The notes under the pieces are model-generated. The model had not been told where the DNA came from, did no database searches, and saw nothing but the letters and a program-made list of their open reading frames with translations. DNA of 64,000 nucleotides from Ornithodoros turicata (lineage: Eukaryota > Arthropoda > Arachnida > Ixodida > Argasidae), in contig NC_088203.1 of assembly GCF_037126465.1 (NCBI RefSeq), positions 106,292,409 to 106,356,408 of the forward strand, written 5' to 3'. Positions 36,601 to 46,759 of this stretch are shown here, one piece after another (the stretch's first letter is position 1; the number at the start of each line of letters is the position of its first letter). A program made the translations under genes and the position numbers.

Positions 36601-39600
36601 CACACTTTGCGAGCATCAACCAGGACCCCTGGGATTCGCTATTCATGGCAGATGCTGTCGTGAAACAAGTTTCATTGGTTTTAGCTCCTTTCACTCGTAT
36701 ATGTATTCATTCACTTCCTTAAAGGGACTATGAAATTTCCCGAACCCCCATACTTTTTTTCGATGGAAACTGTTCTTCCCGCAGAGAAACTAATATGCCA
36801 CAAATTTTTCCGGACGAAATCGCTGCACTCTGCGAGGAGCGCGCGCTGGAAATGTCTCTTCCGCGTTCCTCCTCTCCCGCGCATATTTCCCTGCCGATGG
36901 TGTAACTGTACGGACCGCACTTCGGTTCCCCGTTACGTCACCGGTGTTGCACAATGGCAAGTAATGCCGCGAGCTCGTGCTGTGGCTGCCACCACTGCCG
37001 AAATCTGCCGATCACGCGAAAGCTGCTGCCGTGGATATTTCCACTCCCAATGAACGCATACGCGGGATCCTACGGCGCATGCTCCTGGCGGGATTCCTCG
37101 GCTCGGCAACGCGTCACGATGACGTGTTGCTGAGCCGGCCGTGGTCGCGTCAAGTTGCCCGTTGTGTCTCCGCTCGGCAGCTCGCCACGGCGCGGCGCTA
37201 GCTGTCCTCCCTTCGCCGCTCCGTTTAAATTCGCTCCCGAGGAATCCACTCGCGCGACGAAAGTAAAATTTTGGTTCTAGACTCAGAAAAATGTCTTCTT
37301 TCGAACGAAACGAAGAAAAAGATCGTTTCATAGTCCCTTTAATACAAATGCGTACAAAAATGTAGACCCTCATGTTTTTGGGTTTCATGTTTTCCAAAGT
37401 AGGAGGTAAAAATCTGGTTTTATATCAGGGTAAAAATAGATGACATCGTGTGAAAAGAAAGATTTTGGAGTGGTATGGAAAAACAAGCACTTCGGATGAA
37501 CACAAGACAACGAGAAGCAGCTCTACACGCAAAGTACTTAGAGGTCACTTCATCCATGCCTGTATGAGTGGCTGAGACTGCATTTGATTGGTTGAGTTCG
37601 GTTTTCGGGGTTTTACACGAAGCGACAATGTTGCAAATGGAGGGGCAAAAATGGGTCTTCTTCGTTGAACAGAACAGGGTTGAACAGTAAACAAAGGAGA
37701 ACACACAAGATGGCAAGTGGCTGTGCCAAGTGTGAAGTGCTCATCCACGCCTGTACAAGTGGCTGAATGTCCATTGCATTCAATTGGATTCGTTGCATTC
37801 CTGGATTTTACTGGAAGTGATGGGTTTTAATGGGTTTAACGCACAAGGCTCTATGCATGTACAGTGCCCCCCCCATCATCTGTAACAGTAGAAAAATACT
37901 GTATGCAGTCAATATGTTCCATAAGAATACCTGTAAACAATTATCTTCAAGAACGAACGGGTCATATCATTAAGACATTATTTTCGGGAACAACACGTTT
38001 GTTGCGCCCTCGCTGCCACCAGATCTTCCATAAACAAATGTGAGACCTACCTTTACTCAGTGCTTCCACAGCTGCAGTGTAGTTACCGCATGCGTATAGT
38101 TGCATTCCCTTGCAAAGCCAGACCACCTCCGACTTGGGCTCTTTCTCCAGAATGCCGGATACGGCATTGGAGATTTCCGTCGATGGATTTGGATCGCTTA
38201 AAACTGAAGTTGATTGGTTTTAATATGTGAATGGCTGTCACAAGAGATCTAAAATTTGAATTTGGGGGGATACTGTCAACGTTTTTTAGAATCTTGGTAA
38301 GTAGTCACGCTGCATGCACATAGATTTGAAAAGAAACAGCACGACATCGCACCAATGACACAAAATACAAAAAAAAAAAAATTCAGTAAATTTTATGGCA
38401 CAACATCAACTGGCACAGCTAAAGCCATGTATCACCACAGGCAGGCCCTGTCCAGAGCTGTCAAATTTTTAATGGCAAATGATGACGTCAAATTAGGTCA
38501 TAACAGTTGGTGACCACTTTGGACATTCAGAGCACTTTGTTGACTGCATTGTGCTGTAATAAAACAGCGTGTAGCAAAGCTATATTGTTCTCCTAATAAA
38601 CTGCTTCACGAATTATGCAGGGTCTAGAGCCATCCAATTGCCGTTTTTTAATTTCCTTTAAATGGACTACGTGCATTTTTTGTCAGTCATGTGCTATGGT
38701 TCCTAGGTATATCGTGTGCACAAGTTTTGCAGAAAGGCTACAGTAGCTTTGAATTGACATAATTATCAACTTTGACTGACTTCAGGAGAAACTACAGCAG
38801 CTGGAGCTTTTTTTTCTAAGGAATACAAAGGTTACCTTGCCAAGCATTCAAAATGCTAAAAATAAAGTTGTTTGGGCCTGCACGTGGTTCTGAGGCTATG
38901 TAATACTATCTAAAGGACATGGATGATAATGAAAAATGTTAACAAAATTCACATAAGGGGTGATAGGAATACCAATGTTTTCATCTATGTACGTCCTGCA
39001 CAGCATTTCCAGAGGAAGCGTAGAATTGGGGAAGGCACTGCCAAACTTGTCTGCTTCTTGCTTTGCCAGCTCTTTCTGGTTGCACTGAAAAGAAGAATAC
39101 CGCTGACAATTAAAAATTAGAATAACCAGGCAGCTAAATTATGTAAGTATCATTCTGAAGTGTGATATTTTAAATCCACTATTAAATGTTGCGTGTGATA
39201 ACAATAAAACAAAACCTACTTTTGATAGAAATTCGAGATAAGCCCTGCACAGGTCCTCACGATTGGAAACTTCTTGGCTCGCAGAAAACACTACTTCACG
39301 ATAGGCATGTATCACCTGCGATCAGGGTACACAAGCAACAGGAATATCGTGTGAAGCAGCGTAATCTCGTCATATCACGTCTGACACTACAGGATGCGCC
39401 ACGAGATGTGGGCCAAAATTTTCATAAATCCACGTAGCAATTTTCCTTCAAAAACTGCACTGCATATTTTGTGATATGGCCTACTCAAGTCTATTATAAT
39501 TTTAACAGCTGGCAACAGCGGTTTGAACTAACAAGCTGTAGACAAAAGCATGAAAGTGTCCAATCCACAAAGATAGAGACCACACCAAACTCGATCAATA

Positions 39601-42600
39601 CACTGGTTGTCATTCTACAAAGCATGATGTGCCCCGACTTTTTAACAAAATCAAAGTTTAACTTGTCTTCGTCTTGTCTGTTAAAGTTAAACTTGTAAAC
39701 TTTATCTTTGTTGTTGTTCTCAGAACTGCCTGTCTGTGAAGTAGGATGGGCTAACGCAGAAACAAGACGTAGTACAATAATGACACTTTTCTAAGCAGTA
39801 CAGAGCGGGAGCACGCCATGCATTGTGGAACAGCTAGCCAGTGCATTGAGAGGAAGGGATCACAGCAGAGGGGGGGGACATAAAGCGGCCATACATATCT
39901 AAGACAAAGCTTGACAGGACTCACAGAGATTTTGCATTTTCCCATCTCTCATAGTGCATCATGTAAGGCAGTTACCATTTTTGTGGATTGGAGAACTCAG
40001 GGCTTTGGTCTACAACTTTCTAATTTCCACAACTGACACGTTTTCATTACTTAAAGGGGCAGCGAACCGCAAAAATTTCTCTTCGCAAAATAAAAAATGC
40101 CATTACTTTGACACCGACACACACACACAAAAAAAAGAAGTGGAATTCCACGATTGCATTGTTAGTAATTTATGAGCAAAAGAAACTGCAATTTACGCTT
40201 TCCGTCTCCCCCTTAAGAAGCGCAACATCGTGCTGAGTATTTGGAAGACTTCGTAACCAGCATCGCACGGAGCCTTTTAGGTGACAGAATCAGTTCCACA
40301 CAAAAGAAATCAAGTAGAAGCAATCTTGGTAGACTGACAGTCATACTGTATGTACACCAGCTGTCTCACAGACTGAAGAAGTTGGGAGGGATTAGTCGTA
40401 AAGGTGAACAGAGAGTCACCGCAGGTGGGTTGTGGTGTGAACCACAAAACGGCACTGTCAGTGCTCCGTAGGAGTCATCTACAAGTTTGGGTTTTCCTGC
40501 GGCAGAGTGTACATAGGGCAGACAGGCCGCAGCCTTAACATTTGACTAAAAGAACACCGGGGGTCTTTAGAGGGACGCGTGCCTGTCATAATCCAAGAGC
40601 ATGTGCAAAAATGTGGCTGTGTCGCCTGGTTTGAAGATTCCGAGGTGATTTTTCGATCTAGCGAAAAAATACATACGTAGGGAAAAAATAGAATCCACCT
40701 TCATCAGACGTACGGGGAACTTTTGTGTTAGTTCTGAGTCGGTAACACTACCGGAAAGAGAATACAAATGCTGGACCCCTGGCATCTTAGAAGAGCGAGG
40801 GTAGAGAGGTGAGGCGGTTGACACGGATAAAGCTTTTGTGCTTTCATAATGAACCTCAGTTGGTAGTGAGTGCCTTCTGTTCATCTGTCGCATCCGTGTC
40901 ATGCTATCACCCTCAGTCCTGTTCCCCGTAATAAAAACAGCATTCTACGGCGTTTGTAGTAAGGTGCCTTGCCAACGCCCAGCACGGACGTATGATGTTT
41001 TGACCTCTGGCTAGAAGAGTAATCCTTCCATAAATCAATGTAAAGAATGAGGTAAAAGCTTTGTCGGTTCATTCTCCAAAATGCATTCAGTGTTCGAAAA
41101 CTGAGGGTTCATAAAATGAGGGAAAAATATGAGAGTGATGTCTCGTACCATGAGGTAACGTCTATAAAGCGAGGGAATTCATAACTTGAGGTTTCAAAAG
41201 TTGAGAGTTGGCTGTATGGTGCACTTTTACGCAAGGACAATAAGCATAGCTGGTCTGCCTGCTATCAGCAGGCGTGCTTGGCTGCCTGCCGAGAACGTTT
41301 TGCATGGTCGCTTGTATACAGGGTTTCCAGTGATGCTAAATGCCACTCGCTTGCACTATAAGAGCGGTAACACTACTTTGAACAGAAACTTGCACAAGGG
41401 ATGTCTCACCAAGTCGATCGCTGATTCTGAAAGGTCGGGCTTCTTTTGCGTAATAAAGTCAAGTAATGAGTGCCACACTTTCAATACTTCTGGAGACATC
41501 TTCAAGTACTCCGAACACTGTTTCAGAGCTGCAACGTACTGTAAAAGGAGAGAAAAATACAACAAAGAGTACCGAAAAGGCAAGAAACAGGACAACAGCA
41601 CGTCAAACCCTTCTCATCAGAACAGGTGTTAGAACGAACTCAAAGTAGCCGAATAAACGACGAAAAACCTGAGACAAGGAGCAAAAAGGAACACACAACA
41701 TGTTCTCAAACTCTATCCCAAACGTTCTCTTCTTGAGAACGTGTTGTGCGTGTTCCTCTTCGCTTCTCCTCACGAGGCTTTTTGTCGTTTTACGATGTAC
41801 CAGCTCGCCTGCACCCTAGCGCCTTTACCGTAGCCAAAAAACTGCTACAAATTCTTTGAAGAAAGGAATTACTTGACATGAAAAGAAAAGTTGATAAGGA
41901 GCTTTTCCTTTGATTTTCTTCTTTTTCGTTATAGGAATTTTCAGAGAATTGTAAGCACCCTCCGATTCCGACTCTGTATCAGTATAGACTCTGTATCGTG
42001 GTCAGCCAATCAGAGCGCAGTCCACTGAGATAAAAGGCTGATACATTTTATGGGCCAACAACTCACTAAGCGTGAAAGGGAACCCAAATCCGTCTCGTGA
42101 AATTAATATGGCGATCCAACGAGATTCAACCACTGTGACATGAACTTCACGAATTACATGCAGGGGCTTAATGGTGGACGAGAATTTATTCCTCATTTGT
42201 GAAGTACCCGACAGACGAAAGGAGGGGATGACGCAGCAGTTAAACGAAACACCAAAGTGGATGGAATGTCACAGTGACCCATTCAATTCCTATCATTGCT
42301 CACAAACGCCGCAATGTGGGTGTAGTCAGAATCGTACCATGGGGAGGCACCCATTTCACTAAAACACCTCCAAGAGCGCTCCATATCCCATTCGCGAGAC
42401 ATTTAAGGAGTCGGAGTCAGGGAGCACTTACAATTCCCCACAGCTTTCTAGTTTCACTTACCATTTCAGCATCTCCCGCATTTTTATAGTTGTCCGTAAG
42501 CTTATCTACAAATTCCGCTTGTTTTGCTGGATCACTGCAATAGAGGATGATTGTATCAGATTGGATTGGATAGTGCAATACGTGTGCCACACGGGCATTC

Positions 42601-45538
42601 TGAAGTGGCAGTCAATTCAATGGCCTTCGATGTTTGCTGCTAAACTTGCCACATGGCCAAACATTACAGGTTCAACATTGTAAGACTAAACAGGGTGTTT
42701 CAACAAATGCAAAAAATTGTAATGGCAAATAAAAAACAGTACAGCACGGGAAAATACGCAAGAAACAGCACTTATCTGTATCGAGCTTTTGCCACATACT
42801 ACGAGTATTTTATCAAATTTTAATTGAAAGAAATTTAATTTCTTTCGTTGTACTCCAAATTTTGTCGAGTCAATATGGTTGCTCTTTTGTCTAGAAGCAG
42901 AAAGTGCAAAAAAATGCTCGTAGTATGTGGCAGAAACTTCCCTAACAAGATAAATTTGTTTATTCGTGACGCGAACAAATGACGTCACCGCATCATTCTG
43001 TCACAAAATCACGTGGTACAGTGGGTGCCACCAATGACACCACACACACGACATCACCCCACCTGCAGCACCGCCACTGGCCGGCACAGTAGTCAATTGC
43101 AGAGCAGGAAGAGGGAAATAAAGCAGAGACTGCGCTCTTGTCGCCATTGCACCATACTCCTAACAATGTGGCAGCCACGCAAAGTGCACTTGAGTGGTGT
43201 CGCGCAGAAAGTGAAGCACAATGAAAGGCTGCACCTGCCATGAATAGGAGAAGACGAGAAGACCCACAGGAGAAAAGAATGCAAAGGTAAGCCTCGATTT
43301 CCCTCACCTTCCAGGCATATTTTAGTGATCATAAAGGTGTGTTGTCGCTCTTTGAAGAAAGCAAGTGTGAGAACAGTTATTTATGTATGTGTGGCAACAT
43401 AACCGTGAAAACTTAGCACCTCGCTGTGTGAAGATGATGGAGTTAATGCTGACACCTCTTCGCACATTGGGGGTGAAAAGCACGTCTTTACGTGGTTACT
43501 AAAACACCCTGTACAAGTAAAGAGTACATAAAGGTACGTGTATCTCACAATGGCATTGCACTGTGGAAAAAGATAAATGGAATGAAATTTTGCTGCACAG
43601 CTAATTCGTATAACAAAACAAATATAGAGTGAACCCTCGTTAATATGACTACCACCGTTCCCACGGAAACGCATCCCTTCGCTGACCGGAAAGGCCGCTA
43701 CGTAGAACAAACACCTACTTAATTACGATGATTTGTTATCTGAAAAAAAAAAAAAAAAAAACATTACCAATGCCTGCTTGGAGCAGTCGTCAGTAACGAA
43801 GCTTTCTAAATGGACGATGGCTCTAAATGGCTCTCTTTAAGACGGATGCAGAGCCGCGTCTTCAGTTCTTCATTCTAACCATCCTTACGAGCACGACAGC
43901 AGCAGCACAGCGTGATCTGGTCTCGTGGTCACTACTTTTTTAAGCGCTTCGACGCTTTGGCGGCCGAAAAAGTGCTAATTTTGGTCATTGTCGGATAACT
44001 GGATTGTCGTGGCAGCGAAACGGTTCCCAAGAAAAATGGTCATAAAGCGAGTATGTCATATTATCGGGGGTCATACTAATGAGGGTTCACTGTATAGTAT
44101 GGTGGATGTCTGTTTACAAAAGAACGGCGTAGGTAGACTGCACACGAGATTATATAGTCTCGCGACTCAAATGTCTTCAGGGGTCCCAACAACAAACTAC
44201 TAGATTATAACGACGATGTCATAATCGGCAACCCCTATGAGGAGTCCGTCTGCACAATCCGCTAGGGGGCGTTACTCAACGGCACACAAGACTTGCATCG
44301 CGATTGGATGATGGAAATTTGAATTCTGAACGCGCAGGAGCGTACGTACGACTACCGTAGCAGACGACAGCAATAGCTTCTATGAAAACGCGTAGAATGA
44401 TGATGGTGATGAACCTCAGAATGAAACATCTTCCGTGGAATATCCACCGCTTGTACAGAAGAAGAAGAAGGTGAGCTGAAGTACAAAGTATTGTAGATGT
44501 TGAGGAAGCAATAACTGGGACGATGAGTAGCGCCACCGCTACCTTCCAAAAATGCGGCGCTGGGAAGGGGTACACACGACATGGTCGTTATAATCTAGTA
44601 GGTCGTGGTCCCAACAGACCCCTGCTTCTCCAGCGACACAATAAACAGTTGAGTCAATCGACAGTGCACTCAATGGCCCTTGAAACACCCGTGTGACGGG
44701 GGAATAAGACGACACGCGATAATAATACTCTCACCTTGTAGTAAGTTCAACCAGCTTCAAGTAAACCTCGTGACGATCATTCTTCAAGTCCCCAACCTCT
44801 GGACGCTTTTCGTACAGAGCACATAGTCCCTGGGTGTCAAGAAACATACAATCTACGATGAGCCAGCAGATGCGCAATTTCCGAGCTGAATTTGAGCGTG
44901 ACATAAATAATGTTAAGCGTTCAAAATATGGCAACGAAACTATGCCAGTACAGGCCTTACTTGCCAAGCAAGTAGCTGATCAGGCTGAATGTCAATAGCT
45001 TTTCTAAAAGCTGCAACAGCTTGTTCCAGCTCGTCGATTTCTTGAGCAGCAGCTCCAACAAATACCCAAGCTGTGTAACAGTTCTTGTCCGCTTTCAAAG
45101 CAGCCTGCATATAAAAAATGTGTCCAGCATATTACTGCGAGCACCTTCGCAGTGGCGGATCCAAGGGGGGAATCGCCCCCTCTCCCCCCTCCCCCACTAC
45201 GCGCTCCGACAAAGAAACCCCCCCCCCCCGCCAAACCGAGGGTCTGGATCCGCCCCTGTGCCTTCGTGCGTAAGATTAGCGATTAATGAGTGAGAAAAAC
45301 GTGCAAACGCTACAAAAACAAGGAGAGAAACACATAGACACTCCTTGTCTTCATTGTGTTCGCACACAAAGAAGTTCGTGACGTTCGTGAATAATTACCA
45401 ACAAGTCAAACACCCCTCGTTTCTATAGTAATGAAGTTCCATACGTACCTTACAATGCTTCAAAGCAGCCTTATAGTCCTTATCACGAAGAGCATCTCGT
45501 GCATCTTTCAGTGCTTTTTTAAGTTCTTTCGAGTCCAT
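12649..45538 (-). CDS. SKIC3: SKIC3 (TTC37/Ski3), TPR scaffold of the Ski complex, complete coding region
   Basis: Minus strand, 36 coding exons (high to low): 45538-45449, 45104-44961, 44829-44735, 42534-42462, 41538-41410, 39315-39220, 39084-38973, 38203-38051, 36654-36553, 35915-35794, 35667-35584, 35518-35415, 34886-34775, 34715-34636, 34249-34150, 34078-34026, 33913-33806, 32795-32679, 32606-32506, 30253-29974, 29503-29304, 28880-28783, 28733-28590, 27813-27678, 26155-26062, 25844-25767, 25684-25563, 24769-24649, 22764-22590, 21799-21541, 19670-19468, 18643-18488, 18340-18261, 16039-15976, 13813-13680, 12751-12649. They sum to 4422 nt: 1473 residues plus TGA. Human SKIC3 is about 1560 residues. 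The start [18 protein letters not shown] matches the SKIC3 N-terminus. Tetratricopeptide repeats run throughout, with the signatures [26 protein letters not shown] and [14 protein letters not shown]3 bridges the SKIC2 helicase and SKIC8 WD40 subunits and feeds RNA to the cytoplasmic exosome. An acceptor-like TTCAG directly before the ATG suggests a 5'UTR intron. Introns are full of MITEs. Confidence 0.94.
13123..13549 (-). mobile_element. hAT MITE, CCCGAATT-rich family, copy 1
   Basis: Starts TAGAGCCTGAAGTTTTCG and ends with the inverted AAACTTCAGGTTCTTA. The interior has the family's repeated GAATTCGGGG/TAAAAATCGGG motifs and is reverse-oriented relative to the copies at 16801 and 21124. No matching 8-bp flanks remain. 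It lies in the last SKIC3 intron. Confidence 0.7.
13915..14190 (-). mobile_element. tRNA-derived SINE copy
   Basis: Minus orientation. Read from 14190 downward, the head carries a tRNA-like A-box segment (TGGCTGAGTGGATAAAAGC) and a B-box region (GGGTTCAAATCC), followed by a non-tRNA body shared with the copies at 15.2-15.7 kb and 46.8-47.0 kb. It lies in the SKIC3 intron between the exons at 13813 and 15976. Confidence 0.75.
14401..14872. mobile_element. hAT-type non-autonomous element with TAGGGTTGCCACC termini
   Basis: A 472-bp element with 13-bp inverted ends (TAGGGTTGCCACC and GGTGGCAACCCTA) and subterminal GGCCGGTAT repeats. The 8-bp flanks TCTGCAGT and TCTGCGGC agree at 6 of 8 positions, consistent with an aged hAT target duplication. 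No transposase remnant was seen. Confidence 0.7.
15160..15668 (-). mobile_element. tRNA-derived SINE interrupted by about 200 bp
   Basis: The body/tail half (about 15167-15252) and the head half (about 15458-15665, with a B-box-like GGGTTCGAATCC read on the minus strand) correspond to adjacent parts of the SINE at 46760-47031. The intervening 200 bp is foreign to the family, so a single SINE was probably split by an insertion. Confidence 0.6.
16231..17530 (-). mobile_element. Tigger/pogo-like element containing a nested hAT MITE
   Basis: Inverted ends (CAGTCGTGCC...ATATGGAC at left; GTCCATATTAACGAGGCACG at right) with TA on both sides. Minus-strand frames at about 16563-16300 keep short shifted scraps (e.g. 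[11 protein letters not shown]) that resemble the C-terminus of Tigger transposases. A hAT MITE with its own 8-bp duplication sits at 16801-17145, so the Tigger copy is older. Confidence 0.7.
16801..17145 (+). mobile_element. hAT MITE, CCCGAATT-rich family, copy 2 (perfect 8-bp TSD)
   Basis: A 345-bp element beginning TAGAGCCTAAAGTTTT and ending AAAACTTCTGGCTCTA. It is flanked on both sides by CATATGGT (16793-16800 and 17146-17153), a perfect 8-bp target duplication. The interior alternates CCCGAATT, CCCGATTT and TTACCC blocks. Confidence 0.9.
17734..18242. mobile_element. hAT MITE, CCCGAATT-related, next to a SKIC3 splice donor (perfect TSD)
   Basis: A 509-bp element with ends TAGGGAGTGACTTTTTCGGG and its mirror, flanked by CACATATG at 17726-17733 and 18243-18250. 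Subterminal CGGGTTAAA blocks link it to the other CCCGAATT-rich copies. The right end lies 18 bp from the donor of the SKIC3 exon at 18261-18340. Confidence 0.9.
19918..20810. mobile_element. Tigger/pogo-like non-autonomous element
   Basis: An 893-bp element starting CAGTAGTAGAACCTCGTTAA and ending AGTTATCGGGGGTATACTG with TA on both sides. The termini are only partly inverted to one another. The interior repeats TATCTCGAAA-type motifs. No intact open frame is present. Confidence 0.55.
21124..21465 (+). mobile_element. hAT MITE, CCCGAATT-rich family, copy 3
   Basis: Co-linear with the copy at 16801-17145 across its whole length: TAGAGCCTGAAGTTTTAG start, TTTACCCGCC centre, CATACTGGAAGTTTT subterminal block, AAACTTCATCCTCTA end. 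Flanking 8-mers do not match, so the target duplication has decayed. It ends 75 bp from the SKIC3 exon at 21541-21799. Confidence 0.8.
21955..22466. mobile_element. hAT MITE of the AGTAGTTAACTA family (perfect TSD)
   Basis: A 512-bp element with ends CAGTGACGGCTAGTAGTCAA and, inverted, TTAGCAGCCATCACTG. It is flanked by CTTTTCAG on both sides (21947-21954, 22467-22474). Both ends are packed with AGTAGTTAAACTACTAG palindromic motifs. A second copy lies at 35986-36476. Confidence 0.92.
23857..24517 (-). mobile_element. Tigger/pogo non-autonomous element, second copy
   Basis: Inverse orientation copy of 4104-4728 with the same ends (GTCGCCG...GATTTTTCGGAC; AATCGGTCAGCGACTG) and the same transposase scrap (minus strand near 24030-23950, [16 protein letters not shown]). 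The left terminus has lost its first bases. It lies about 130 bp from the SKIC3 exon at 24649. Confidence 0.78.
27970..28567. repeat. GGAT/GCGGAT-rich repetitive segment in a SKIC3 intron
   Basis: Two clusters of GCGGAT, GGATGCGGA and GGATACGG motifs at about 28040-28130 and 28420-28510, around a GC-richer core. The left edge (TAGAGCCCTGCACCATCC) resembles a hAT terminus but no matching right end was found. It is probably a decayed non-autonomous transposon. Confidence 0.4.
29037..29204 (-). repeat. 42-bp minisatellite, four units
   Basis: Four head-to-tail 42-bp units (29037, 29079, 29121, 29163) sharing GCATTAGCCACTTACAC and a terminal GTACAG. Since 42 is a multiple of three, the minus strand stays open as a 14-residue repeat ([14 protein letters not shown] type). 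It lies inside a SKIC3 intron, so coding is unlikely. Confidence 0.92.
32114..32177 (+). repeat. Short tandem repeat, GACTCTTGAAGTG type
   Basis: Five imperfect units built on GACTCTTGAAGTG with small indels, in the SKIC3 intron between the exons at 32506 and 30253. Confidence 0.8.
35986..36476. mobile_element. hAT MITE of the AGTAGTTAACTA family, second copy
   Basis: A 491-bp copy alignable end to end with 21955-22466. Ends are CAGTGATGACCAGTAG and, inverted, TTAGTGGCCATCACTG. Flanks CTACAGTC and CTAAAGTC differ at one base, so the 8-bp target duplication is still readable. It is inserted between SKIC3 exons 36553-36654 and 35794-35915. Confidence 0.9.
36719..37342. mobile_element. TTAA-flanked non-autonomous element
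   Basis: A 624-bp span bounded by TTAA at both ends with inverted termini (TTAAAGGGACTATGAAA and TTTCATAGTCCCTTTAA). The interior is notably CpG-rich compared with the surrounding intron. TTAA duplication suggests a piggyBac-like transposase in trans, but no coding remnant supports that. Confidence 0.75.
40051..40216. mobile_element. Short TTAA-flanked element
   Basis: A 166-bp segment between two TTAA sites with ends TTAAAGGGGCAGCG and, inverted, CGTCTCCCCCTTAA. Similar termini to 36719-37342, so it may be a shorter relative. It lies directly beside the decayed Penelope-like copy at 40240. Confidence 0.55.
40240..40930 (+). pseudogene. Decayed Penelope-like retroelement fragment (RT end plus GIY-YIG endonuclease)
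   Basis: Plus-strand reading gives the RT C-terminal motif [14 protein letters not shown] (about 40345-40390), then a broken GIY-YIG core [14 protein letters not shown] (about 40500-40540), followed at once by stop codons and further scraps. These are hallmarks of Penelope-like RT-endonuclease proteins. Multiple stops and frame shifts show it is dead. It sits in the SKIC3 intron between the exons at 41410 and 39315. Confidence 0.8.
43627..44092. mobile_element. Tigger/pogo-like MITE
   Basis: A 466-bp element with inverted ends (GTGAACCCTCGTTAATATGAC and CATACTAATGAGGGTTCACTG), TA outside both, in the SKIC3 intron between the exons at 44735 and 42534. A poly(A) run lies near its left third. 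No coding remnant. Confidence 0.75.
44178..44624. mobile_element. Element with CAGGGGTC inverted termini
   Basis: Inverted ends share CAGGGGTC and a longer subterminal block ACTAGATTATAACGAC, giving about 40 bp of imperfect inverted repeat. The CAGGG start fits hAT, but the flanking 8-mers (AATGTCTT, CTTCTCCA) do not match. Confidence 0.6.
45150..45258. mobile_element. 109-bp hAT-type MITE
   Basis: Begins CAGTGGCGGATCCA and ends TGGATCCGCCCCTG; flanks CACCTTCG and TGCCTTCG match at 6 of 8. The centre contains long C runs. A related segment (CTACGCGCTCTGACCAAG) occurs near 63240-63310. It lies in the first coding intron of SKIC3. Confidence 0.75.
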
Positions 45539-46211
45539 CCTGAAGGCCACTTGCGCTGTGAATGATTCCAAACTAGGATTTATGTATGTTGAGAGAAAGT
45601 GAAGCATTCAAACTGTAGTCTCGAGTCTCCTTATGCAATACCAACAAGCACAAGAATCTATAATGCTGATTTACATTCGTTAATGCCCCGCAATTAAAGT
45701 TTCATATTCATAGGGGCACATCATCAATTAAGTGTGTATATGCTCGATACAAGGCATTGCATTTAAGAGGGTATCGAAGGCACTCTGAACATATTTCTTT
45801 ATCACGTGGTACGAACATTGTACCTTCAGGAACCATCACGCAAACTATTTCCTTCGGGAAGTGCGAATATCCCCAGAAAATTAGTTCACAAGAACGTGCT
45901 CTGCAGTGGCGATCTCGCCCATGCTACTTCTGGTGTGTGGCGACATAAAGTGAGTCACCACTTTTTACTGGCTAGCGCTAATTGTCTTCTAGCGAGAACG
46001 ACCAGTCAAGACGTGGTGAGGGTGGTGTGAAACGGAACTGAAAAAAGAAAGAAAGAAAGAAAAAAAGAAGGCATGCTCTTCACTATTGGGTAACCGACAC
46101 CAAATCGCAGACCGGCAGCCGGAAAGGAAGAAGTTTTCCTGAGCCGCAACATTTAAAGCTTTCTTGCACCCCAGGATTGGGCACTGCTATCATATTTCTC
46201 ATACGGATATA

Positions 46212-46739
46212 CAGTCAACCCTCGATTTACGAATCTTTGATTTATGAATTCCCTCATTTTATGAACAGGAACACGAGGAACCAAACTTTTTACATGCATT
46301 TTTACCTCGTTTTATGAACCTCGATATCCGAATAATGAATGGAATTTCTGGGAAGCAACTAGGAGTTGCCCAGCGTTTTTGCCCTCAATTTATGAACGAA
46401 TCGTTCCTAGGTCAACAGAAATCTTCAAAGGGATTATTCCGTGGTCTTATAAATGATGCCGGAATGGACAAATCTTTTTCCAGGTATTGCGCCCTCAGTT
46501 TTGAACACCTCGAAATCTGAACAACAAACGGGTTTTCTAGGGACGCATTAGGGACCACCAAGTTTGCAGCAGAAGGCAAAATTACACAATATATTGCATT
46601 ATAAACACAATCCCAACTCGCAAATACTGTTTCATCAGCTCGATAGTACTGACTTAATGGAAGTTTCGATTTATAAATGCCTCGATTTATGGACGATTTT
46701 TCCGGGAACCGAGGGTGTTCATAAATCGAGGGTTGACTG
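46212..46739. mobile_element. Tigger/pogo-like MITE upstream of SKIC3
   Basis: A 528-bp element with inverted termini (CAGTCAACCCTCGATTTA; TAAATCGAGGGTTGACTG) and TA on both sides. The interior repeats GATTTATGAA-type motifs. A diverged half copy is recognisable at about 41095-41215. Confidence 0.88.
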
Positions 46740-46759
46740 TATATATCTTGGGGCTTTTT

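Noticed and set aside
36933..37397. Minus-strand open frame of 154 codons
   Set aside because: Almost entirely inside the GC-rich TTAA element; no transposase motif can be recognised.
40567..40902. Minus-strand open frame of 111 codons
   Set aside because: Antisense shadow of the decayed Penelope-like fragment.
42692..43513. One large mariner-like element between two CAGGGTGTTT ends
   Set aside because: The ends share only about 11 bp, and an inner inverted repeat (about 42770-42955) suggests a shorter or composite structure; boundaries cannot be supported.
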